From contig NZ_JABVEC010000001.1 in the NCBI RefSeq assembly GCF_014323705.1, forward strand, positions 310,001 to 374,000: a stretch of 64,000 bases of DNA. The letters are read 5' to 3'. This DNA is from Actinomadura alba. GTDB lineage: Bacteria > Actinomycetota > Actinomycetes > Streptosporangiales > Streptosporangiaceae. Within the stretch, counting starts at the first letter, position 1; each line of letters opens with the position of its first letter. The position numbers and the translations under genes were made by a program. Below the pieces are notes generated by a model. It was given only the letters and a program-made list of their open reading frames with translations, ran no database searches and was not told the DNA's origin. Below are positions 57,309 through 64,000 of this stretch, piece after piece.

Positions 57309-57423
57309 CGTCCACCCCTTCCACGTGCGTGTCGGCCGGGTCGATGACGCCCTCCTCGGGCTGCGCCGGCTCGGGCACCTCGGGCACGTCGATCTCCTCG
57401 ACACCCTCATTCGGTTCGGTCAT
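57298..57423 (-). CDS. Small acidic phage protein
   Basis: 41 residues; AGGAGAGCG before the ATG. Almost all Glu/Pro/Val (VEEIDVPEVPEPAQPEEG). The stop overlaps the amidase start region. It probably sets amidase translation or is a small tail accessory. Confidence 0.6.
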   Translation of the reverse strand: MTEPNEGVEEIDVPEVPEPAQPEEGVIDPADTHVEGVDGEA

Positions 57424-57430
57424 CGCTCTC

Positions 57431-57961
57431 CTAGTCCTGGACGCACACGGCGGCCGTCTCCGGTCCGCCAGCTGTGACGACCGTCCTCTCTTCCACGTGG
57501 TAGCCCGACGGGCACGCCGGGCCCGGCTCCCCGCGGGGGCCCTGCTCGCCGTCCGCGCCGTCCTTGCCTGGGGCGCCGTCCGCCCCGTCTTTTCCGGACG
57601 GGCCAGGCGGTCCGGTGACCGTGGCGCCGGACGGGCCAGGGCGTCCGGACGGGCCGGTGACCGTACGGCCGTCGCGTCCGGTCTGGCCGGGCGGTCCGGT
57701 CACCGTCGCGCCGGGCGGCCCGGACGGTCCCGTTGGGCCGGTAGCGCCGGGCGGGCCCGGTGCCGGGGAAACAGCCGGGGTGCCGCCGAGCTCGCGCACC
57801 TGCTGGGCAAGGACACGGCTGTCTTCCCGCGCGTCCCGCAGATCCGAGCCCAGGGTGCGGATCGCGCCGAAGACGTACACCGCCAGTGCCAGTAGGACCA
57901 CGGTGGCGGCCACGACGCCGACGTTTCGCTTCACACCTCGGATGGCCTGGGCTCTAGTCAT
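57431..57961 (-). CDS. Collagen-like membrane-anchored phage protein
   Basis: 176 residues. One N-terminal membrane segment ([19 protein letters not shown]) is followed by a short coiled coil ([20 protein letters not shown]). About 25 Gly-x-y triplets follow, broken by ATVT/RTVT interruptions, and then a Cys-containing tail. This is a trimer-forming layout, like collagen stalks in phage fibres but anchored in a membrane. It overlaps the next gene upstream by four bases. Confidence 0.8.
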   Translation of the reverse strand: MTRAQAIRGVKRNVGVVAATVVLLALAVYVFGAIRTLGSDLRDAREDSRVLAQQVRELGGTPAVSPAPGPPGATGPTGPSGPPGATVTGPPGQTGRDGRTVTGPSGRPGPSGATVTGPPGPSGKDGADGAPGKDGADGEQGPRGEPGPACPSGYHVEERTVVTAGGPETAAVCVQD

Positions 57962-58302
57962 TTGCCGCTCCGGAGCGCAAGGGTGACGGTGACCGCCAGG
58001 GTGAAGAGAGTGAGCAGGCTCGGCAGCACGCCGGAAAAGAACGTCTGCCGCCACCCCGCGCTGCTCTTCTCCATCCGGTCGGCGAGACCCTTGTCGCCAG
58101 CCTCACGCAAGGACTTCTCGTCGGCGACCGCCGTGATACGCGCCTGCCGCTCCTGCTCCAGGTCCCGCTCAAGGTCGGCGAACCGGTGCTCGGAATGCCG
58201 CTGGTCGGAGTCGTACTCCCGCCGGCCAACCAGATCGCGCACAGTGGCGAGGACTTCATCCAGCCGTCGTACAACGTCGACGCTGCTGGGCTCATGGGCC
58301 AC
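57958..58302 (-). CDS. Coiled-coil protein with C-terminal membrane segment
   Basis: 114 residues. A long coiled coil ([31 protein letters not shown]) ends in a hydrophobic segment ([23 protein letters not shown]). This layout occurs in phage holin-like or spanin-like accessory proteins. Confidence 0.65.
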   Translation of the reverse strand: MAHEPSSVDVVRRLDEVLATVRDLVGRREYDSDQRHSEHRFADLERDLEQERQARITAVADEKSLREAGDKGLADRMEKSSAGWRQTFFSGVLPSLLTLFTLAVTVTLALRSGK

Positions 58303-58341
58303 TTCGCCCCCTTGCTGTATGGGCGCGGTGGTGGGTGGTGG

Positions 58342-60093
58342 TCATCCCCGGACCACGATGTTGCTGGCCGGTTTCGTAGCGGCAACCTGGTTGGCCAACT
58401 CCCATCCAGGGACGGTGTCAAGCTCCAACGTGCAGGAGTTGTCAGCGGAGCTGTAGGTGGTGCCGACGACCCGGAACACGATCCCGTCCTGCGCCGGGTT
58501 CGGCGGGGTCGGGGTCGGGCGAAGCTCGTTGCCCATGCCACGGGCAGGCAGGTCGGTGATGCGGAGGAGCCGACCAGGGCGGATCATCCACGGGTCGAGC
58601 ATCCTCGACATGCCGCCGCCGCCGGTGGTGCCGGGGTCGTAGCACTGGATCGGCCGGCGCACCGTCAAAGTGCCGGTGTTCGTGGTGCGCCCGTACTGGC
58701 CCAGCGTCGCTGTGGCGGCGTCGAACATCCCGGTGCCGTCAGAGGGTTCATCGCGGCGGACCATCACGCCTCGGGTGATCCCGGCGTCGCCGAGGAGCTG
58801 GTTGTTGTAGCCATGCCAGGTGACCGTGGACACCTCAAGGCCGTACGGGATGCTGTCGGAGCGTTTCCACAGGTACTGGATGTAGTTGTACAGGTTCGCC
58901 CCGTCCGGCTGCTCCTCCAGCCCGTCGATGCTGGAGGCGAGGTACCCCCACCCGGCCGGCCAGCGCGCCCACTCGAAACGGAACCGGTTGTCGCCGCCGG
59001 TCGCCCCGTAGGAGGTTTCCCAGATTGCCCAGTACGCGTCGGGCTGCGCAGTCATCAGGTCGTTTAGCACCTGCGCGGCGGTGGTGCCGTCGTAGTAGGC
59101 GAGGTGGCGGATCTGCGCGGTGGAGCTGGTGTCGATAAAGGCGTCCTCACCGCGGACCTCACCTTGCCAGGGCGCCCAGCCGGTCCCCCAGTTCCACGCG
59201 CCCACCAGGAACCGGCCGAGGACGTCCTCGACAACCTCCCACACCCGGACGTATTCGTTGGGGTAGTCGGCCGTGGCCTGAAGTTTGGCACCGACCCGGT
59301 CGACCCGTTGCGCCTGGACGAGCGGGGTCTTGATCGTGCCGAACATGTCGTTCGTGGCGTTGCTCGTGGCCAGCACGTCCATGGACATGGTGAGCCGCTG
59401 CGCGTTCGTGCTGGTGAACTCGGTGCCGACCCGGTTGGCGAACCGCGCCTCCGATGATGACCAGGCCCGCACATCGACGTTCGTCTGCACGCTCACCGCG
59501 TTGCCGGTGGCGACGTCCATGCCGGTGCGGAAGTCAGCGTCGGCGGACCCGCCGAGGTAAGAGCAGTCGAACCGGCCAATGCGCATGTCGCACGTTTCGG
59601 CTTTCTGCCAGATCGCCACACCCTCGTAGTGGTCAGCGGCCCACGACTTGACCTGGGGTTTCATCGTGATCGTGCGGGTCGTGGAGTTCGCTGTCGGGGA
59701 GAACAGCGACTCGATCGCCCCGGTGCCGAGCGTCCAGTTGCCCACATCCCCGTCGATTGCGAAGTAGGGGATGGTGATGTCGGATGCGACGACCATGCCG
59801 CCGAGGCACCCGATCGCCCAGGTATTGGCGGAGGCGTTGCGGCGGGACGACTCCACCCGCCCTTCCCAGGCGGTCTCCCGGGTGCGCAGGTCAACGATCT
59901 GCACCCTGACGAAGAGTTTCGCGAGTCGTGACCACGAGTCGGGGCCGTCGTTGTAGAGGGTGATGTCCGCGCTCGCGAAACCGCCGGGGACCACACTGCG
60001 GAACTGGATGTCGGAGACGAGCCGGGTCACCCACCAGTCGAGCCCGGTGTTCTGCTGGTAGAAGCGGACGCCCAACGGGACGGTGAGGCTCAT
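58342..60093 (-). CDS. Phage minor tail protein
   Basis: 583 residues. The position two genes after the tape measure, and the beta-rich N-terminus (FRSVVPGGFASADITLYNDG), are typical of siphovirus tail-tip/baseplate proteins of actinophages. It overlaps the previous tail gene by four bases. Confidence 0.82.
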   Translation of the reverse strand: MSLTVPLGVRFYQQNTGLDWWVTRLVSDIQFRSVVPGGFASADITLYNDGPDSWSRLAKLFVRVQIVDLRTRETAWEGRVESSRRNASANTWAIGCLGGMVVASDITIPYFAIDGDVGNWTLGTGAIESLFSPTANSTTRTITMKPQVKSWAADHYEGVAIWQKAETCDMRIGRFDCSYLGGSADADFRTGMDVATGNAVSVQTNVDVRAWSSSEARFANRVGTEFTSTNAQRLTMSMDVLATSNATNDMFGTIKTPLVQAQRVDRVGAKLQATADYPNEYVRVWEVVEDVLGRFLVGAWNWGTGWAPWQGEVRGEDAFIDTSSTAQIRHLAYYDGTTAAQVLNDLMTAQPDAYWAIWETSYGATGGDNRFRFEWARWPAGWGYLASSIDGLEEQPDGANLYNYIQYLWKRSDSIPYGLEVSTVTWHGYNNQLLGDAGITRGVMVRRDEPSDGTGMFDAATATLGQYGRTTNTGTLTVRRPIQCYDPGTTGGGGMSRMLDPWMIRPGRLLRITDLPARGMGNELRPTPTPPNPAQDGIVFRVVGTTYSSADNSCTLELDTVPGWELANQVAATKPASNIVVRG

Positions 60094-61475
60094 GAGGTGG
60101 CGACCTCCAGCCAGTACGGCCAGTAGGAGAAATCCCAGGTGGACGTGGCTGTCACGTCGTGAGGGGTGCGCAGGATGTGGAGCCGGTTGGTCTCACCGGG
60201 GGTGAGCATCGGAATGCCACCGTCGCGCGAGAGGAGGCCACCACCGTTGTCGACGGTGCGGGTAGCCCCGAATGGGCTCGTCCCGCTGGCCATTCCGTAC
60301 ACCATGTCGTTCGGGCCATCCAGCACGTTGTAACCGGGGGTGCCGATCTGCCGGAACATGAGCTGCCGCTGGTCGGCGGGCAGCAGATACACGTAGTCCA
60401 TGTCGAGGTTCAAGGCGCCCGTGGAGCGTTGAGCCTGGATCTCGATGGCCGGGGCGATGAACCCGGCCACCAGCCCGCTGTACCCGATCGTGGTGGGTGA
60501 CGGCCCGAGGGAGGGAAACTCGACAATGCCGAGGTCGACAAGCCATACGTTCGGCATGCCGCCGCTCCACGTCACCCGTGGGCCGAGTACCTCGGAGGAG
60601 CCACCCAGCTTGTAGGCCATGAGGAAGTCGGAGGTGGAACCGGAGCGGCGGCACTTCACCAGTACCCTGTACCGGCCCTTTATGGCCTCCGGAGAGGACG
60701 CTGTCGGCGCGGTCACCGTCACCCGCGTGATGAAGGTGTTCGTCGCGAACGTCGTGCGGACGAAGTTCTGCCCGGAGCCGCTCATCGTTGCGTCGTTGGC
60801 CTGGAGGGTGGTGTCCGTGCCCAGTGTCCCCGCCTCGCACTGCGCCCACGTGGTGACCGCCGCCGGGTTGTTCTTGCTGCGCACCGCGACATGGAACGTC
60901 GCCCCCGCACCGAAACCGGTGCCGACCCGGGCGAACAGCGGCGTCGGGTGGTCGCCTCGCACCCCGGTCAGGTCGTAGAACGCGCGGTTCGTGCCAGAGG
61001 CCGGATCGTTCTGGATGACGACCCCGGTCTGGATGTCGTGGCGGACCCCGAGGGCGAACGGCTCAGCGAGCACCGCGCACTCCACCAGCCACGCGTCCGG
61101 CGCCCACTCCCGGTTCACCCGGGGGTCATCCGAGCGGAGGGTCTGAAAGAACACCGGATACGTGGCGCCGGTCGCCTGGAACATCAACCAGCCCGGCTCG
61201 CCCAGCCTCGCGTACAGGGCTTTGAGCTGAGCCGCCCGCGCATCCTCCGATGCCCCGGCCAGCTCCAGCTTGAACCGCAACTCCCGCAGCTCGTAGTTCG
61301 CCGAGGTGACCAGCCCACCGTCACGCATGCTGTTCGTCGCCACCGACCTACGCAGCGGCGGCGGACTGATGTCGAACCCCTCCTTCAACGTCGTCCACGT
61401 CGACCCGTTGTTCATGTCCAGCAGGACACCCGCGCCGCTCTCTGGCCGCTCGACGAACTTCCAGGTGTTGACCAT
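60090..61475 (-). CDS. Phage distal tail-like protein
   Basis: 461 residues. Directly after the tape measure, as Dit proteins are. The N-terminal segment (TTLKEGFDISPPPLRRSVATNS, then RELRFKLELAGAS) matches the pattern of Dit/Sipho-tail proteins. The C-terminal ~200 residues include a beta-sandwich region possibly for carbohydrate binding. Overlaps both neighbours. Confidence 0.8.
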   Translation of the reverse strand: MVNTWKFVERPESGAGVLLDMNNGSTWTTLKEGFDISPPPLRRSVATNSMRDGGLVTSANYELRELRFKLELAGASEDARAAQLKALYARLGEPGWLMFQATGATYPVFFQTLRSDDPRVNREWAPDAWLVECAVLAEPFALGVRHDIQTGVVIQNDPASGTNRAFYDLTGVRGDHPTPLFARVGTGFGAGATFHVAVRSKNNPAAVTTWAQCEAGTLGTDTTLQANDATMSGSGQNFVRTTFATNTFITRVTVTAPTASSPEAIKGRYRVLVKCRRSGSTSDFLMAYKLGGSSEVLGPRVTWSGGMPNVWLVDLGIVEFPSLGPSPTTIGYSGLVAGFIAPAIEIQAQRSTGALNLDMDYVYLLPADQRQLMFRQIGTPGYNVLDGPNDMVYGMASGTSPFGATRTVDNGGGLLSRDGGIPMLTPGETNRLHILRTPHDVTATSTWDFSYWPYWLEVATS

Positions 61476-63793
61476 CAGGACACCCGCCTACGCATGTACG
61501 CCTTCCTACCTTCGGTCTGGGACACGACCCGCCCCACGGGTTCTCCGTTCAACTCGATCGACAACCGTCGTATGACCCGCTCGAACGCCGCCTCCAGCGC
61601 GGCCACGTTGTCCTCCCCGCGCCCGCCTCCAACGCCGGGTCGGCTCATCCCGACGGGCCTCGGCGCCGGAGCGCCCCCGCCCGGGGCCACCGCAGGGACC
61701 GCCGCCGCAGCGAGACCGGCTGCGGCGCCGGCGACCAGGGCCCGTGTCGCGTCGATTCCGTTGGCCAGACCGACGCCGACCATCCGTCCGAAGTAGTGCG
61801 TCAGCCGTGACGGGGAGCCGAGGTTCAGCGCATCCCGGATCGGCCCCGGGATGATTCGGGTGATCAGGTCGCCGACCCATCGGGCGATGGTGCTCGCCAT
61901 GGACTTGATGCCGTTCCATAGGCCGATCAGGGTGTTTCGGCCCGCGTTGTAGAGCCAGTCCTTGGCGCCGCTGAATACGCGCAGAACGGCATCACGTGCC
62001 TTGCCGAACCAGAGCCCGAACTTGTACGGGAGGTCGGCGAACCAGTTGATCGCGCTCGCCGCGTTGTCGATCCGGTCGCGGATGTAGGCGGCGATGTAGC
62101 CCCACGCCCACTTGACGATGTCAACTAGGCCGCCGAGCAGAAAAACGAGCGTCGCAATGGCGCCGTTGAACACCGGCATGACCGTGGTGGCCAAGTCCGT
62201 CCAGAGCACGATCATGTCGGTCAGCACGGGAATCATCGGAGCCAGCGCGATAACGAGCTTGATGACTTCCGGGATGATCGGCACGAGCGCGATAAGCATG
62301 TCCGTCAGCGCGGTCACGAGATCGGGCAGGTACGGCGATATCGCGGTGACCGCGTCCAACAGCGCGGTGCCCATGGCCATGCCGAGTTGGATGATCGCCT
62401 GAACAAGTCCCGGCAGGACCGGCAGCATGCGGGTGATGTGCTCGGCCAGGCCTAGCGCCAGCATCGCGATGAGCTTCCCCAGCGCGGGTAGGACTGGTGA
62501 GAGCCCTACCGCGATACCCGAGATGGCCGCGGCGAGCGGCACCAAGGCCGGCGCAAGCGCCTTGAACGCGCCGCCCATGCCGCGAATCAGAGCCGTGATG
62601 CCCGGCTCCAACGCCTTGAGAGCCGGCGCCAGCGCGTTGATAGCCGTCGTCAGCACGGGACCGACCGCCATGGCGATACGGCCCACGGCCGGCGCGATGC
62701 TGCCCAGTCCCTTGACCAGCGCCGTCAGCACCGGGGCCAGCGCCTTGCCGATCCCAGCGAGTCCCTGGAAGATCTGAGCGAGCGCGGTCCGGCCTTCCGC
62801 AGTCTTGAGGAACTTGTTCAACTCGCCGGTGAGCGCGCCGAATGTGCCCAGCAAATTGCCGCCGCTCGCGCCGGCCGCGCTGAATACGCTCCGCACGATC
62901 CCGCCAAGGTTGCTCAGCACCGCGCCCAGCTGCTTAACGACGGCCAGGCCAGTCTCCATCCATTCCATCGCGCGGCCGGACTCAGCCGCCGCGCTCAAGA
63001 ACTGGCCGAACTTCGTGATCACATCCGCCATGCCGGGGGCCAGCCCGCGCAGGAAAACTGAGCCAACCTCAGCGATGGCCAGGAACCCATCCAGCACGGG
63101 CCTGAGTGCGCCACGCAGGTCGCCCAGCGACTGGCGGGTCATGCCGAGGATGGTCTGTATCCGGCCGATCGACTGCTCGGCCGTCACGAACGAGATCAGC
63201 CCGCGCGCCCACAGCCCCATTTCCGCGGCGAGCGTCCGCACGTACGGGCCGGTCTTTTGCAGCAGGTTGGAGAACCCACCGAGACTCCCGGTGAGCTGTT
63301 CGAAAAACCCCTGCTGCGCGTTCTGCTGGAACTCGCGGAACGCGGGCGAGATCGCGCGGAACTCCTGCGCGAACTGGCGCGCGGCCGGCGCCAACTTCTT
63401 GAGCGCCTCTTCGAACTTCTTGCCGTCACCGGAGAGTGCGGCCTTCATCGCGTCGCCGACGCCGACCGTTGCGAGCTTGAGCGTGCCGAGAGCGGCCTGC
63501 GCCATGACGGCAGCCGCTGGCAACGCGGCCAGCAGACCAGCGGCAGGCGCCAGTGCGGCGCCGAGCTGCAGCACGGAAGCGGCAGCCGCCGCCGCGCCGC
63601 CGGCCAGCGCCGACAGGGCGCCGATCTGCGCCGTCTTGATCAGAGTGGTCTTGCCGACCTTGGCGGCGACCTTGCCGAGCGCGGCCGTCTTGTCGGCCAC
63701 CTCGTCGGCGCCGCGGGCGACCCGCTCGAACTCGGCGGCCGTGCGCCGGCCGCCGCGGGCGAAGATGCTGAAGATCAGGGCAGTGTCCGCCAC
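61475..63793 (-). CDS. Tape measure protein
   Basis: 772 residues from GTG 63793. Alanine-rich and strongly helical, with hydrophobic blocks (ALAGGAAAAAASVLQLGAAL; APMIPVLTDMIVLW) and repeated PALxAL-type segments. It ends in a region before the Dit gene. Its length sets tail length. It follows the frameshifting chaperone, the fixed siphovirus order. Confidence 0.9.
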   Translation of the reverse strand: MADTALIFSIFARGGRRTAAEFERVARGADEVADKTAALGKVAAKVGKTTLIKTAQIGALSALAGGAAAAAASVLQLGAALAPAAGLLAALPAAAVMAQAALGTLKLATVGVGDAMKAALSGDGKKFEEALKKLAPAARQFAQEFRAISPAFREFQQNAQQGFFEQLTGSLGGFSNLLQKTGPYVRTLAAEMGLWARGLISFVTAEQSIGRIQTILGMTRQSLGDLRGALRPVLDGFLAIAEVGSVFLRGLAPGMADVITKFGQFLSAAAESGRAMEWMETGLAVVKQLGAVLSNLGGIVRSVFSAAGASGGNLLGTFGALTGELNKFLKTAEGRTALAQIFQGLAGIGKALAPVLTALVKGLGSIAPAVGRIAMAVGPVLTTAINALAPALKALEPGITALIRGMGGAFKALAPALVPLAAAISGIAVGLSPVLPALGKLIAMLALGLAEHITRMLPVLPGLVQAIIQLGMAMGTALLDAVTAISPYLPDLVTALTDMLIALVPIIPEVIKLVIALAPMIPVLTDMIVLWTDLATTVMPVFNGAIATLVFLLGGLVDIVKWAWGYIAAYIRDRIDNAASAINWFADLPYKFGLWFGKARDAVLRVFSGAKDWLYNAGRNTLIGLWNGIKSMASTIARWVGDLITRIIPGPIRDALNLGSPSRLTHYFGRMVGVGLANGIDATRALVAGAAAGLAAAAVPAVAPGGGAPAPRPVGMSRPGVGGGRGEDNVAALEAAFERVIRRLSIELNGEPVGRVVSQTEGRKAYMRRRVS

Positions 63794-63797
63794 TACG

Positions 63798-64000
63798 TCA
63801 CCCCCTGCTCTGGTTGCTCTTGAGCCAGGACTCGGCCCACTGCTGGTAGGAGCGGAACTCGGCGACGGTCAACCGGCGGATGTCCCACGGGTGCAGCCCG
63901 AACAGGTGGGCGAACAGCGGGGTGTAGGTCAGGCGGGTGTGCCGCCATCCTCGGGCGGGTCCTCTTTTGGGTCCTCACCCTCGTCCTCGTCCGCGAGCAG
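63798..64000 (-). CDS. Tail assembly chaperone, -1 frameshift product (gpG-T), partial
   Basis: If ribosomes slip one base back at CCCAAAA (63965-63971), translation leaves the zero frame and runs through RHTRLTYTPLFAHLFGLHPW and WAESWLKSNQSRG to TGA at 63798. The T extension looks like protein and ends five bases before the tape measure start. The N-terminus lies beyond the window. Confidence 0.72.
63929..64000 (-). CDS. Tail assembly chaperone, short form (gpG), partial
   Basis: Zero-frame end LADEDEGEDPKEDPPEDGG, stop TGA at 63929-63931. Acidic ends of this kind are common in gpG proteins of actinophages. Confidence 0.72.
   Translation of the reverse strand: MLADEDEGEDPKEDPPEDGGTPA
63965..63971 (-). 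promoter_or_regulatory. -1 ribosomal frameshift slippery site CCCAAAA
   Basis: In the zero frame the site reads C-CCA-AAA, matching X-XXY-YYZ. Slippage gives CCC-AAA and opens the T frame. Frameshifting here is conserved in siphophage tail chaperones. Confidence 0.7.

Larger units (their letters stand above)
51151..64000. mobile_element. Prophage, left part (runs beyond the window)
   Basis: About 12.8 kb from the comM break to the window end. It has small rightward genes, an XRE-DUF397 pair, a DUF2637 membrane protein and then a leftward holin-amidase-tail-tape measure-chaperone module, the reverse order of a siphovirus late operon. No integrase, terminase or capsid gene is present, so these must lie to the right. 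Integration into a protein-coding gene and not a tRNA would fit a serine integrase, which is inference. Confidence 0.92.

Overview
The window is very GC-rich, with GTG starts, four-base ATGA/GTGA gene overlaps, leaderless-looking promoters and typical actinomycete families (Uma2, XRE-DUF397, DUF3037 with a HipA-like kinase, DUF2637, PucR). It is a chromosomal segment of a filamentous actinobacterium. The gene content would fit the order Streptosporangiales, but that placement is an inference from style and not from a marker gene.

Layout. 1-1.8 kb is an accessory patch: a SUKH-type immunity fragment, a transposase scar, a SnoaL-like gene flanked by two similar 26-bp repeats, and a second SUKH gene. 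1.8-6.2 kb holds ACC deaminase with its GntR regulator, a divergent HipA-like kinase/DUF3037 pair, an XRE regulator that may be the survivor of a toxin-antitoxin pair, and a GNAT. 6.2-14.5 kb has two tandem secreted S33 peptidases and then the conserved MEP-pathway block dxr-rseP-ispG. 14.7-20.5 kb carries a zinc-ribbon protein, an orphan PotD-like lipoprotein divergent from a vWA lipoprotein, and a membrane glycosyltransferase. 20.4-27.6 kb contains methylmalonate-semialdehyde dehydrogenase with a class III aminotransferase, pterin-carbinolamine dehydratase, a PucR regulator, Uma2 and a GT87-like protein. 27.8-37 kb is a polyamine block: an ABC importer (genes in the order potA-D-B-C), an aldehyde dehydrogenase, an Lrp regulator, an aminotransferase and a FAD-dependent amine oxidase. 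37-44 kb is mixed (WYL, PH-domain, DUF1778, HIT, ABC pair, a four-repeat DivIVA-like protein, rlmN, SUFU). 44-51 kb is the conserved cdsA-frr-pyrH-tsf-rpsB block followed by M23, xerC, yraN and comM.

comM is cut after about 85 codons at ~51.15 kb. From there to the end of the window lies the left part of a prophage: small host-range/regulatory genes and an XRE-DUF397 pair, an array of tiny rightward genes around a large inverted repeat, then a leftward lysis and tail module (holin, amidase, collagen-like membrane protein, tail-tip proteins, tape measure). It ends in a tail-assembly chaperone with a recognisable -1 slippery sequence at the window edge. The integrase, head genes and the other half of comM must lie beyond base 64000.

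Themes that link genes: polyamine import feeds a transaminase/oxidase plus aldehyde dehydrogenase route; the mmsA-aminotransferase pair beside PucR fits beta-alanine, GABA or branched-chain breakdown, and a short motif is shared between their promoter regions; the dxr-rseP-ispG and rpsB-tsf-pyrH-frr-cdsA blocks are housekeeping. Several short-period repeats (21, 20, 24 and 15 bp) lie in promoters, between convergent genes and inside coding regions.
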